NCBI GenBank assembly: GCA_964036155.1
Contig: OZ038422.1
Coordinates: 64,379,201-64,443,200 of the forward strand
Reading direction: 5' to 3'
DNA from: Diploscapter coronatus
Taxonomy: Eukaryota; Nematoda; Chromadorea; Rhabditida; Rhabditidae
Length of the DNA: 64,000 nt
Below are positions 35,360 through 48,036 of the stretch, piece after piece; positions within the stretch are counted from its first letter, which is position 1, and each line of letters starts with the position of its first letter. Made by a program: the position numbers and the translations under genes. Under the pieces are notes generated by a model that ran no database searches, had not been told where the DNA came from, and saw only the letters and a program-made list of their open reading frames with translations.

Positions 35360-37100
35360 ATGCAAATCCGATTCTATGAAAATGTCTATAGGAAAAGGTA
35401 AGTTAACCTAATTATTAGTTTTTTTAATTAAAAGCCTCGTAATACAAAAAATCATATATCATAAATTACAACATAATCATCTAAAATTAGTGTCTTGAAA
35501 TTTCACGTAAAGTTCAAATTTATGATTTAGCACTATCAATTTCGTGGTTACATCGATATTCTGCTCGGTTATGGGAAAAATCGTTGTGACGAGATTTTTC
35601 TTCGACTACCCCATAGTGATTCTGATGATACAAACCGCGTCAACTCTGATGCTCATTGAGATGTTAAGGTAATTGGTTTTCTTTAGTTATCGCAATTTCT
35701 ATTACAAGCCGATAACTCTAAATTCCTATTGCATGTGAGAAATCTTGAAGCAGAAACTAGTTTCCAGAGTAATCGGCATCCTAAAAATCGCTCCTTACGC
35801 TTTTGAGAAGGGCCGACAAGTATTTCTACCATCAGTACTACTGTCCATAGCTAACTGGTTAACCGTATCTTCTTTTGAAGGAGTGGGAATGCCTGCTTTT
35901 GACGCCGTTAAAAGGTGTAAATGTTTTTAAAATACAAGCATTAGCATAGTTTGTTCAGATTTACCCCTATAGCGATTCTATTAGTGGTCGGTATCTATAA
36001 AAAGCGATCTGACGGATCACAGCCTATCATTTCTGACACCCAGAGGCAATATAATGAGGTATTTCAAGTTTCTGAACTTTCACAGAAATCTGACCCCTTC
36101 CAGGTTTCGTTCATGACGGCAATATTCGTGTCGATCACTGCTTATTTCGCAGGTATCAACTCACTTCACTACCAACTGAGCTATATTGTCAAGTTTGATT
36201 TTTCAGTGAACTTCGACATGTCCATCGATCGATTCTCGGTGTTTTACGGGTTGATCGCTTGTGCTTGCCAGGGCATTGCTTATGGTCTATTCGAACAGCA
36301 CTCTAAAACTTACAAAGTCTGAAAGATTCCGCAAAAATCAGGAAAAATCAAATTTCAGCCTTCCGAACTCCTATACATGCATTCCTTCAACGCCTTGATA
36401 GTTTATCTGACCGCAGATATTGTACAGGTATTTATTTTGATAATTTTGCAAAAGATATTTTTCGAAGTTAAAACGCCAAAACTTGAACTTTTGCCAAAAT
36501 AATAGGTTTAAAGTATTAGCACCTAGCCATTTGACCTTCAGGACGAGATACGCGATGCATTCATGTATATGCTGACCACGGCTCATCCGCTGTTTGTGTT
36601 CGTGTTCATAGTACTGGTTATCGCCTCGATTCTTTTCCAATACTTCGCTTTCCACTGCATAGCGACGAATGGTGCTTTGCATACGCAGATCGTATCGAAC
36701 ATAAGGGCCTCGATTCAGGTGAACGAGGAGGAAAATAAATCGATATATTAGAAAAAAATATATATACGGGGAAAATGCTTTTTAACAAATATTATATTGG
36801 AAATAATATTGAGGTTTTTTAACATAATTTAAGACGATTAACTGACTGTATTAGCACCATATTCTATATGATAAACTCGCCTAATAATTTCTGAAACTTG
36901 TATAATTAAAAAAATTTCAGACATTCCTATGCTATTATATGACGATCTATTTCTTCTATGATATTTCCCCGGGTATTTTCAATTGGCTGGGATTGTTTGC
37001 AACGTATTTTGTGGCCTACTATTATTCCTACCAAGGCGATATGACGCGATTCCAGAAATTGGCGAAACTTAAAGACTCTTTCGTTAGAAGCGTTTCTTAA
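35360..37100 (+). CDS. SLC35-family nucleotide-sugar transporter
   Basis: Nine exons (35360-35397, 35531-35668, 35768-35914, 35959-36058, 36104-36152, 36207-36316, 36359-36427, 36542-36718, 36921-37100) sum to 1008 nt, 335 residues. It is a 10-TM protein starting MQIRFYENVYRKSTINFVVT. Features fit the SLC35D/GDP-mannose-transporter branch: F.YPIVILM.QT in TM2, RFTPIAILLVVGIY after the first half (the VLR+FT.PI motif), AGINFDMSIDRFSVFYGLIA, and a late QYFAFHCIATNGALHTQIVS (the C...NSAL.T...G pattern). Known: these antiporters bring UDP- or GDP-sugars into Golgi or ER in exchange for the nucleoside monophosphate. Length and topology are normal. Exon 8 may be read through its donor (GTGAACG, weak), giving an alternative end VNEEENKSIY and losing the last TM. 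The substrate is not predictable. The start is the first Met and follows an AG about 15 nt upstream. Confidence 0.85.
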
Positions 37101-37457
37101 ATTTAATAGCTAGAAAATACCACAACCTAAAATAGTCGATAACTCTATTCTATTGTGATATTTTCTCTTAAGTCACGATATTTTTATTAAATCTTCGAAT
37201 TTTCCAATTTTTTATCTCAAAGTTTGGGTAAATAAAAGTTTGAACACTCGATTTTGAAAAATGAAAGTCTCATGAAATACGATATCCGTTAAATCCGAGA
37301 CACCCATATTTGAACACGTGTGTTTAAAATAAAGACAAATAATAAGTCTCATCTTCACCTGAAGAAAATGATATGCAAACATTTGTGCTAAATCTCAATT
37401 GCATGGAAAATTTTCAAACTTCTCATTGAAGACGATTTTTCCATGAAAATCTAAGGC
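37101..37457. other. Short intergenic region
   Basis: About 360 bp between the SLC35 stop and the iGluR start, both plus strand. AT-rich; no exon, repeat or hairpin is supported. Confidence 0.5.
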
Positions 37458-39986
37458 ATGAGTAATCGAACGAAGGTAGGCTCCTCTATTTTAACATTTT
37501 GGGGGTCGTTCTATTTTTATTTTAAAAAACACTAAAAATTAGATTCGAGTCGTCTTCACCAGGAACCCACCGGATACCTTCGATAATTGCCCCATTTTCC
37601 CAACACTAAGTCCCATAAACCAATGCCCATTTCCTGGGTGGACCACAGAGGTGCCATTTGCTGTCAAAAAGTTACCATTTTGGCAACCCCTACCATTTTA
37701 GGTGGTAAAGATGCTCGCTGATGCGCTGCATTGGGACATCGAGGAAGTCATCAGTCCCAATGTCGTTGGTTCTCTGGATTGGGGCACTTTTCAGGTAGAA
37801 TAACCAAATGGTACAAAAAAAGATGGTAACATTTAGGAGGATGGTACTTGGTCGGGAGTTCTGGGGTACTTGGAAAATGGTACCGCGGACACGGCTTGCT
37901 TGATGTACCAAATGACCGGTCTGAGGAATACCTACTACGATTTCTCTTACCCGGTAACAAATGTATGAGGATCAGCTTTTAAAATAGAGAATTTCGCAAA
38001 ACTTTAAAAAATTAGGTTAATTTTAAAAATCTCAGATCCAACCAGTTTACGCTGTAAAAAGGCAAGTCCAAAATATCGATGACGTACTTTGGAACGCGTT
38101 CAAACCTTACTCAACCAGTGTTTGGCTCGTGTTTTTGAGTATTATCACTTGCAAAATTTAAACAAATAGAATATTTTAGGCTCACTAATCTTAAACATCA
38201 TAGTGATGCTGCTTATAACGAAAGCTGAACATTCTATGGGCAAGAGGAAGCATTTTGACGCTTACGAGGTTAATTTTTTTTTTTTAAATTAGCACAATTA
38301 ACTTCCTTACGCTGATTTCAGACAGCTTGGAGCGTTATCCAATTACAACTCGATGAAAGGAACGAAGATGCTAATTATTATACTTTAGCTGGTAATTATC
38401 TCGCTTAATTACCTATTTAATTAGCCAATTATCTCAGGAAACATCACCCTATTTCTCTTCGCCTTATTACAAGCTGGATTGATGATATATCTCTACGAAG
38501 GTCTACTTCTTACATCGTTACTGAAACAAGGAGAGGCTAACCCGTTTCAGGCATTTTTATTCAAGCTAAAGAAAATAAATTCCAATTTAGGACGCCAACG
38601 GTATGATAAAACTGATCGGGGAAGGAAAATATCACTTGATCACTAATTATATCGGGAATTGGTGCCTAAAAATTCCCTGTATCGAAAAATCAACTTATTT
38701 TTTTTAGGTATTTTGACTCCCTCCGCAACTCGAACGAGTCTCATTTCGTAAAGTTGAGAGAAGCGACCAGGAATAATCCAGTAGTAAGAATTTTGCCAAA
38801 AATACAAGCCGGGCATTTTACGACTGAGTATTCCTCCATCCTTAGGTGGAGGTCGGCAGCGTTGATGAGGCCTTGGATTACGTCGAGAGCGGGCCTTATA
38901 TCTATCCGATCCAAGAAGACTCTTTGGCTATGCAAATTTCTAAGCAAAGATGCAACTTGGTTTATGTTAGTCAAGGTATTTGAATTTGCTAAGCTTATAG
39001 TCAAATTTGACTTTTTGACAATTAAAGTATGTTTGTAGTGAGGTAACGCTTGTAAAAAAAAATAGCTTACTTTTCTCATGTTTTAAAACTAACAAATTTC
39101 ATGACTACCCCAACGCTCTTCATATTTCGTGTTTCCTAACAAGTCGGAACTCATTCCAGCCTGGAATGAAATGATCATACTTCAGCAGACGTTCATTCAG
39201 AGAACTTTCACGTTAGAAATTTCTAGACTTTTTCCTAATAATAATAACAACAAGATAAAATTTAGCAAGTACTTCTTGTCCGGTTATAAATTGGAGGAGC
39301 TACCGAAATGCGACACTAGCGACTATGATGTTGACGTTATTTCTAAGCCTTTGGGTAGACCTTAAACTTTTACTTTTGGTAGTCGGTTTGAATTTTAAAA
39401 TTTAGATATTAATAAAACTGTCGGTATATTTACACTTGGCGCCTTAGGAATTGCTATATCACTAATCGCCTTTGTGGCTGAGGTACTCCAAATTAAAATA
39501 CTTAAGTAAAAAGATAAAATTTAGATTTACTATTACTGGCACAAGCGTATTGTATCTAGAAGATTAAAAACGAAAAAAGCCTTAGATGTCATGGCTATCA
39601 TGGACATAGCAAGGATTCATTTCACGACGCATGAAAGCTATGATAAGGTTGAAATTTATCAATTTATACAAGTGATAGAAAAAATAGAATAAAATTGCCT
39701 TTAATATGTTTCTCTAACTATACAAATAGACTATTTTATTGAATTCTGCTGTATTATTTTTACGAATTGTCGAAATTTAAGAATATCTTTAATTATATTA
39801 ATTTTAGAAAGTTATTTTCAGCTCGACATTTTAAAGCTAATTGATGCGATGGAGAAAAGACGAAGTCTGCCTCACATCAACGAGATCACGAAGGAAAGCC
39901 AGGTTATCGCAAATGGAACTGATAAGGATAAGAAACATCTCTTGAAGAAAAAGCTATCTTCAATTAAGGAGATGGTTGGGTTCTAA
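37458..39986 (+). CDS. Ionotropic-glutamate-receptor-like channel subunit lacking the ATD
   Basis: Fifteen exons (37458-37475, 37543-37650, 37702-37794, 37837-37962, 38036-38138, 38180-38268, 38322-38391, 38438-38550, 38591-38661, 38708-38783, 38846-38975, 39103-39354, 39406-39482, 39525-39647, 39822-39986) sum to 1614 nt, 537 residues. The protein begins MSNRTKIRVVFTRNPPDTFD, directly in the ligand-binding lobe. It continues with GTWSGVLGYLENGTADTACL and FSYPVTNIQPVYAVKRQ, M1 near SLILNIIVMLLIT, an M2/M3 region (NITLFLFALLQAGLMIYLYE), S2 lobe YVSQGLPQRSSYFVF, M4 (GIFTLGALGIAISLIAFVAE) and a basic tail. Known: nematodes have such ATD-less subunits, probably chemosensory or synaptic. Odd: M3 lacks the SYTANLAAF motif. 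The intron 38551-38590 needs a GC donor. The intron 38976-39102 needs an acceptor TTTCAT instead of TTTCAG. Confidence 0.87.
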
Positions 39987-40478
39987 TGTCTCTATTAACT
40001 ACTTTTCTTTTATTACTTAGAGTATATATAATGACAGACCAAAAGTTTCATTGCTTCTGAAAGTAGTTGGACTATCAAGTTTTCTGGTAACATACATATT
40101 CTGAGCATGCGAAAATCAATATCCGTTACTGATCCCAAAGTTCAAATGTATATCAATTCTAATTTATTAAAAATGCGCCATCCATCGGCATGAATAATAA
40201 AGTTTCATTTTACAAATTGATAGGGCTATGTGCATGTAGACTGAATATCTTGGTTAATTCGAAGATTCGAAAATCCTGAGATTAAATCAAAGAAGTGACG
40301 CCCCAGGCTTTTAGCGATATTAAATTCGAGCATTTATCGAATAAATCGCCGAATTAGTCCACGATAATCTTAGATTTTTGTAATCCCTCGAAATTTTCCC
40401 AAATCCCACCTCTATGTTCAATTTGGGACTGGGATTCTTGAGGCTATGCCACTTCTAAATTTTCGCTTCAAATTCAAA
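39987..40478. other. Intergenic region between iGluR and guanylyl cyclase
   Basis: About 490 bp of AT-rich DNA between two plus-strand genes. The only open frames are very short. It holds the guanylyl cyclase promoter, but no specific site is recognisable. Confidence 0.5.
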
Positions 40479-43400
40479 ATGATTTCGCTACTTTTGTTTA
40501 CCCTTCAATGTTCTATAATCCATGGCGTGAAGGTTAGTTTCTCCTTCTAATGACAAGCTTTCAGCTAAATATTCAGATCAAAATCGGCCACATCGGTGCG
40601 GTTGGTGCTATGAAAAATTCCGAGAAAATCCTGGAGCTCTCCCGGAACCAACTGATCCACGACGGCGTGCTCGACGCCGACCTGGAATTCGACATCGTCA
40701 CTCAGATGGGGTGTGGGGAATCGTTTGAGGGAGTAGCGGTTGGGGCTGATATGTACCACGTCCAGAAAGTCAGAGCGTTCATCGGTCCTTACTGCAATTC
40801 GGGTAAATTATAAATTTAAAGAAAAAAACTACGTTAATTTAAGTATCATAAAATGCAATAAACACAGTCATCAATACCTCATCATTTTCTGATCAACAGT
40901 CCTTCAATTCTTGTAATTAATAGAATGTCTAAAATTCGGTTTCAATCTCGCCGTAACCCTTTCAGAACTTGACGCAGTGGCTAAGATGGCGGCCTATTGG
41001 AACGTACCCATCGTTGGTTATATGGCCTCATCGAACATATTTGCTGATAAAGCGATTTACAAGACCCTGGCTCGGGTCTCACTCAGGTCGAGATTTTGTC
41101 GAAATTTAAAAATCAGCATATATATTTTAGAACGACGAATTCACTGGCTGAAGCGGTGGCAGCGTTGATCAAACACTACGGATGGAACAAGGTAATTGGC
41201 ATAATTTGAAAATTAGGCAGTAAAATCTGATTTTCACATTTATGTCAATTAGGTTGGAATTGCGACGAACACTGGCTCTTTGGCGTTCGAACGGACGACA
41301 GCCTTTGAGGAGGTCTTTCATGCGAGGGGTATTCAGGTGAACTACGTCTATATTTGTAGAAAATTTGAAAACTCAATCCTTAAGAATGCATATTTTAGTA
41401 AAAAACAGGTACTTTAAAAAGTTTATTGAAACATTTTTAAGACCTAAAAAATTCAGATCATGAAGAAAGTGATGTTCGATGAGTACGCGGACACTAAAGG
41501 AATCGTAAATTCAGGATTATTATCTGAACTCTCAAATTCCTGTCGAAGTAGGTTTTTTTCCCCTGGAAACTTCCGCTAAACATTTTGAGGTTTTATCAGT
41601 TTTCTTACATTTCAATCATTTTCTTCGAATAAAATGAATAAATTTTGCAAGAACTTTGAATTTAAAAACAAAAAAAAGATCAAACATGCTACCACTACTA
41701 AAGTCATTTAGTCATCTTGTGCGCATTTTCCGCGACGCGCGATATGTCGAAGGAGTTCATGCAGGCGGTGTGGATGTCGAATATGAACACTAACGAGTTC
41801 GTCTATTTGTTGCCTTGGCTACAGGTAAAAGTCAAGCCTATGCTAATTAATAAAAAAACAAATACTACGAACTAAGTTAATGAAAATACGTTATCTAAAC
41901 CTATAAGAGTATTTTATATTCTTAGTACACTTTTGATTCATTGTCTAAATTTGATAATTTATCGTAATTTAAATTTCAGACAGAAACCAAAGATCTAGCT
42001 CCTTGGATAGACGATGAAGGCAGGATTCAGCAGAATATCAAACAGCATTTTTCGAATGCTTTCATAGTAATTTTGAAATTTAAAAACAAAAAAAATGAAA
42101 GAAAAAATCAATATTTCAGATAGATGACGTCAATGGTTTTGATGACACCTTGGTGACTCCCTTCCGAGAAAGAATCGAAGCGAATGGGATGACGGTCGAT
42201 GATCTGGAAATGAAGGTATTTCAACCTTAAAAGTACTTTAAACGGCTATTTATATTACTGCCAAGAGTAGATTATTGTGCGTTTCCGTAAAACTGCGCAT
42301 TGCGGTTAAACTTTTTCCCATTTTATTTCTCTGCGCACATGTAATAAAATACTCTTGAAGTAATTTGAGTTAGATAATGAATGGCTCCGGCATTTTGAGG
42401 GGTGGACTCCTATTTTAGATATTATGGTAACTTGTGACTTAACTCAATCAGTTTTAAATATGCTTATTTTATATTTATCCTTAAGAACCTCTACGGATAC
42501 ACGCATTTGTATGACGCATTGAGACTATACGCCTTAGCAGTGCGGCGATCCATGAACGAGACCGACAACCCGGACATTTATCTCGACGGAAAGTTCATTT
42601 GGAACCAGATGCGAAGAATGACTTTTCCGGGTAATTTTGTCAACAAGAACAGGAGTGTTGATTTGATTAGTGATATAAAAATATTTAAAATAATAATCAT
42701 TTAGGGAAAATATCAAGGCTTAACCATTTTAGAGATAAATTTTAGTATGTGGAGAATGATTTAAAAAAAAAAAAAAAACCACTTGTTGCAATAGAGATTC
42801 ATGAATACGACAAATCTATGAAATAATTCGAAAAAATAGCACAAATGATAAATTTAGGTCTTGTATCGGCGGCTGGGGTGTCGTCCGGCACCGTGATGAT
42901 GGACGACATCGCTGAGAGAGCTCCAGTTTATGCAGGTTGTTAACTCCTTTAGTAACTTCAAAAATTAACACTAGCGCTCAACTAATCTAAAAATAAATGC
43001 TAATTTCTAACTAAGTTCAACGATCAACGCAAATTTTTAGCGTTTTACATCCAGCCGAATTCTGACAGCGTGAAGAAAGTCAATGAAATCGAGCCTCATC
43101 TCATAGAAAACTGCGACGGACTAAAGACTAAAACTGGGTGCTATGATTTGGTAAAAATGCCATTTTGGAAAGAAAAAACTAAAGAATTCAGACCATTACC
43201 GACTTGACTACGGGATACTGGCCTTCGTTGGATGGTTCCTTGCCCAAGGATGAGCCCGCTTGCGGTTTCAGAAATGAAAAGTACGTACAATTGATGTTTT
43301 ACCTAAAATTTTATACTCTTAAGATGCGATTACACGATGTTAATATTCGGAGGCTCTTTATTGATACTGCTACTCATTTCTATCATCGCCGGACTTATTC

Positions 43401-46400
43401 TCTCGAGAATTTGGTGAGATAATTAGCATAACTAGGATATCAAATGAGTTAGTTAGGATGATTAAGTAACTGAATGATGAGAGGTGATTGCGCTAGGCAA
43501 CCTTGATGCTAAAGTCTAGAACTATGTAAAATATGAACTTTAGCACAACCGTTGGCTTGGCGCAATTGTCTCAAATGTGTCATAGATTTGAAAATTAAAA
43601 TGTTTCAGAAATTTTAGCATGAAATGCATAGAAAAAGTACGTTGATTTTGTTCTGTTGTTGACACCTAATACAATATAAAAGTAAAGAAAAATATCATTA
43701 AATTTTTAATAATTACGTAAGTTTTCTTAAAATTCGTCAAAATTCAGCGAAAACCGCGCTTTGGCTAAAACTCTTTGGCGTATCTACCGAGATGACTTTC
43801 GCATTATTTCAGAGGAAGAAGTCAAATCCATGGTTCATTCATCGTTTAATAGCCCAAAGTTAGCAAAATTACCCCCAATTAAGTTATCAATCGGCTCCAC
43901 CCGCACGAAGTTGTCGAATATGAGTTCATTCGTCAAACATCATGCAGTCTTGGGCACGAATACGCATTGTTCATTTCATTCCTATCCGCAAAGGCGACCA
44001 ATCGTGTTCAACAGGGCTGATATCAAGCTTTTGACGCAGGTATAGAAATATAACTTCATGTTTCTATTGAAGCTGAGTAGAAGTTTTACCTTAACTTCAT
44101 CTCAACCTGGAGTTAGATTACCTAACTTCATAGGCTTAGAGTGAAGTCGATCTCACCTTAGAGTTGTTCTAAAAATATCATTTTCGATGAAACAAGCAGT
44201 GCATGATAATCTAAATCCGTTCCTGGGCATGAGTTTCAACGAAAAGGAAGAAATGGTCGTTCTATGGAAGTTCTGTTCTCGGGGAACTTTACAAGTAATT
44301 AGACCAGCATCATTGACCTAAATAGCACCCTTAAACTCAGGACATCATCTACAACGACGATGTCGTTCTTGATCAGAAGTTTCACGCGGCTTTCATTCGG
44401 GACATCACTCTTGGTCTGGAATACCTTCATTCTTCCATTATTGGATACCACGGTTCATTGACTCCTTGGGGTAAATTAGGCTCCGCCATTTTTGATAAAA
44501 AAAAAGAAGGAATTATTTGAATTTAGCTTGCCTGATCGACAGGAATTGGATGGTGAAGTTGACAGACTACGGTAGAATTTAATTTACGAAATGGAAATTT
44601 ATGGGGGGTTTTTGAAATCCGAATTTAAGGCATCGCAAATCCGCTTGAGAGATGGGAAAAACTCGGTCTAATCCAGACTGAGACGCTCAAGGACGGAAAC
44701 GACAAGAGTGGATCGTATCAGAGGACTAGTGGGCGATTTTATCGTTATTTTTAGGGGCATTTTTGAAATTCTAGCAAATTTAATCAATTCAAAGATCATG
44801 AAAAATATTGACATTACATAAGTGGGGAAATTTTTTTTTATAACTTTATAAAAAGTCGAATTTTTTTTTTTTATTTTTAAAAATCAATCTGATACAAAAG
44901 CAGACTTAATAGATTGCACAATATCATGAATAACTTTGAAACCTAATTTTACTTAAATTTACTTACGCAAACAAAGATCGGCGAGTTAATTTCATAAGAT
45001 CATGAACTAATATGAATAATTTAGCAGCATATCTTAAAATTCAGGCATCATATACCAACCCCCAGAAATATTGAAGAACCGAGAGGCTAACCGCATAAGG
45101 AGGGTTGATCAGGTAATAAAAATCTTCAAAAATACTGATAAGCCCGAAAAAATTCAGACCTGGATCAAACAATCAATGATTAGAAGAACTATGGGTGACA
45201 TCTACTCATTTGGTATGGTGATGTACGAAATCATCTTCCGATCTTTACCCTTCCCGAATGGAACTAATATTAATGGTAAGATCGATTGTTAGATTTCAAA
45301 GTCAATACGAGCGACGTAACAAACTAATAATGTATTTAACACAGAATATTGAGACATATTTTATCAATTCAGTTTTTTTCAATATGATTAATCAAAAACC
45401 CCTTATGCCTTGAGAATAGGCAAGTCAACGAAAGAAGAGAAAGAAGATACTATTGAAGAGGTTCTGGAGTACATACAAGACGGCACGAAAACGTTCAAGC
45501 CGACCATCCAGGACAGGTCACAAATGCACCCTGATCTATGCGCCTTACTGCTGGATTGTTGGAATGAAAACCCCGAAGTCCGACCTTCCATTCGAAGGGT
45601 GCGACTCAACACCGAGAGCTACTTGAAAGTGTATCCTTTCGAAAATATCGCCAAATTATTTTTATTTCTTAGCTCATACAAGGTCAAATCAGAAAAAATG
45701 TGTTAAGCGATCTTGTATAGTTTAAGCTAATCAAATTATCGCTTAACTTTTCCTTCGAAAACTGGTATTATCAAAAGTCTGATTTAATATATAGGAATTT
45801 TTACAAAAACATTTGACCCAAGAACATTCTAAAGCTTCTCTATAAAAATGCTAGATGATAGAGATATGCTGCTTGAAAAAGCCAAAAATCTACTCAACTG
45901 AATTCCCATTCAAATTTCAGCAAAGGCTCTCTCGTCGATCAAATGATGCGCATGATGGAGAACTACGCGAATAACCTGGAAAAGTTGGTGCAAGAAAGGA
46001 CTGGAATGTTGGAAGAGGCTAATACTCGAGCTGACAAGCTTCTATCTCAACTATTGCCGAAGTATTTTCAAAAATCTCCTATTTAAGCAAAAATGGCTCT
46101 AGATACGTCGCGAACGAGCTGAAAATGGGCCGATCCGTACCGCCGAAGACGTTTACTTCCGCTAGTGTCATGTTCAGGTATCATCTTAATTTTACCCAAG
46201 AAAAAGTTAACCTAAATTTAGCGATATCGTCGGATTTACCTCGATTTGTTCTTCTTCTACTCCCTTGGTCAGAACTTTAAAAGAAATCTAAAGGTTGATA
46301 AATTTCAGGAAGTCGTCACGATGCTGAACTCGATCTACAGTCAATTCGACGATGTCATCAATAAACATGAGGCTTACAAGGTTCGGTTCGCAGTTTTTCC

Positions 46401-47280
46401 CTTTGGTCAGCATTTTTATTTCACAGATCAGAATTTTTAGGTCGAAACCATAGGCGACGCGTACATGATCGTGTCTGGAATTCCCGAAGAAAACGGTAAT
46501 AAACACATCATGAAGATTTGCTCGACTGGTTTGGATATTATGAAGGTCTATTTTATCGATCAAAATTGAGTGTGCTTTAATTAACAAGGAAGTCTTTTTA
46601 GGCTTGAAGTTCTTTAAAACATAATTCTTTTTCAATTTTAGCTCCTCGAAACCTACGAAATCCCTCATCGTCGAGGTACCAAACTGAAAATTCGCTTGGG
46701 TATCCACTCTGGACCGGTAGCTACTGGTGTAGTTGGTTAGCTAAAAAAACTTCGAAACTTCGAAAAAAAAAAACAAAAAGTTTGACGTTTTCAGGCCTAA
46801 CCGCCCCCAGATATTGTCTATTTGGAGATACAGTCAATGTCGCTAGTCGGATGGAGTCTACTGGTGAACCGGAGAAAATCCAGGTTGATTCGGATTTTTT
46901 TTAATTTTGAAAAAAAACAAGAAATGTAGATCTCTGAACAATCCAAGGACCTCGTGGAACGATACTTCCCCTACTTCATAATCAAGAAGCGAGGCAATAT
47001 GGAGATCAAAGTTGGAAACTTGCAATTTTAACCTTGTTTGAAAAATCGACGAATCTCTTCACCGAACTTGAAAAACTATCATTGAGAATTCAATTTAAAC
47101 GAATTCCTTTATTTGAGCAACATTACTTTGAAAACTAATATTCAGGGCAAAGGCGCCTGCACGACATACTGGTTAGAGGGCCGTATTCCGAAGAACGATC
47201 TGACGAATCAGCCTTCGACAAGCCAAACTTCGGCATCAGCCTCCGCAACTCCAATCCCCTCTTATTTACTGGGGGTTTAA
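40479..47280 (+). CDS. Receptor-type guanylyl cyclase (GCY family)
   Basis: Thirty-one exons sum to 3366 nt, 1121 residues; the first is 40479-40532 and the last 47146-47280. In order: signal peptide ([16 protein letters not shown]); extracellular ligand-binding-type domain ([42 protein letters not shown]); TM from exon 43324-43413 ([20 protein letters not shown]); pseudokinase ([48 protein letters not shown] in place of DFG, PEI); dimerisation coil ([20 protein letters not shown]); cyclase domain. The cyclase has both metal Asp residues ([17 protein letters not shown]), the guanine-selecting Glu and Cys ([14 protein letters not shown]) and the transition-state Asn/Arg (NVASRME), so it should make cGMP. 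Known: nematode GCYs act in sensory cilia. Odd: the intron 44040-44186 ends TTTTCG, not TTTTCAG. The exact gcy number is not assigned. Exon 2 could begin at 40565 or 40577. Confidence 0.95.
42262..42357. repeat. Small foldback in guanylyl cyclase intron
   Basis: The left arm CAAGAGTAGATTATTGTGCG (42262-42281) and the right arm (42334-42357; minus strand begins CAAGAGTATTTTATTACATG, then TGCG) are imperfect inverted repeats around about 50 bp. The region lies in the intron 42216-42485. Confidence 0.5.
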
Positions 47281-47495
47281 AATTCAGAGCTTCTTTTTCA
47301 TAGACTTAATTTCATTTAGAATTCATATTTTGCACCTGTTTAGAAATTTGAAGAATCACAAGTTTTCGATAAATATCACGGCATTTATTAGACCTGCTAA
47401 AAATATCTTTGATTGACATTCGAAACTCAGATTTTCATAAAGTTCCTCTAAGTCTAAATTTGGAGTTAAATATTAAGATTTTAAATTCGCAGCGT

Positions 47496-47910
47496 CTAAT
47501 TGTCGTAAGCGCTCGCTTCGTCACAACACCACAAACAGCAGCAGGATCTGAAAATCGGGTTTAAAACTTCTTAGAAACAAAGTTACCTCGTTGATCGCTT
47601 TTTTCTCAAAAGCGACCGGAAAATGACGATGCTTAGCATTTCTGTGGGGTGACCTGAAATTAAACAAATCCTAAAAAAAAATAAAACGAAACTTACCGAG
47701 AAAAATGTCTATGACATCGATAAAATTTCCCCGGATCATAAAAACGACATACAGGGGAATGACGAACAGAGAAATAATGCCCTGGTACCAGACGATTTTT
47801 CCGACCTGGAAAGAAAATTGACTGTTTTTAGAGATGCAAAAAATAACCTGATCCAGAACGGTTGGTTTGTCGCTATAACGTGTTACTGGAACGTGGGTGA
47901 TTGGAGCCAT
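47496..47910 (-). CDS. Small membrane protein with Cys-rich tail, possible downstream operon gene
   Basis: Four exons (47848-47910, 47697-47805, 47587-47653, 47496-47547) sum to 291 nt, 96 residues. It begins MAPITHVPVTRYSDKPTVLD, has one clear transmembrane segment (YQGIISLFVIPLYVVFMIRG), a basic stretch (FRSLLRKKRSTR) and a cysteine cluster SCCCLWCCDEASAYDN, which could be lipid-modified. I do not recognise a family. Directly before the start is AAACTCAG, a good splice acceptor, and the stop of the neighbouring minus-strand gene lies only about 125 bp upstream. That is the spacing of nematode operons, where the downstream mRNA is trans-spliced. Alternatively these exons are the 3' end of the upstream gene, joined by an unseen intron. 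All phases agree. Confidence 0.5.
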
Positions 47911-48036
47911 GGGATGTTCTGAGTTTATACGTAATAATTGAAAAGCATGAAAATGATTAGCGCATGCTCAATAACTAACTAAAATCATTTTTATTCTTCA
48001 TTTTTCTTGAAACATAGTAGTTTAAAAGGAAAAAAA

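Noticed and set aside
38741..39079. Minus-strand 112-codon frame within the iGluR gene
   Set aside because: It is the antisense shadow of two well-supported iGluR exons.
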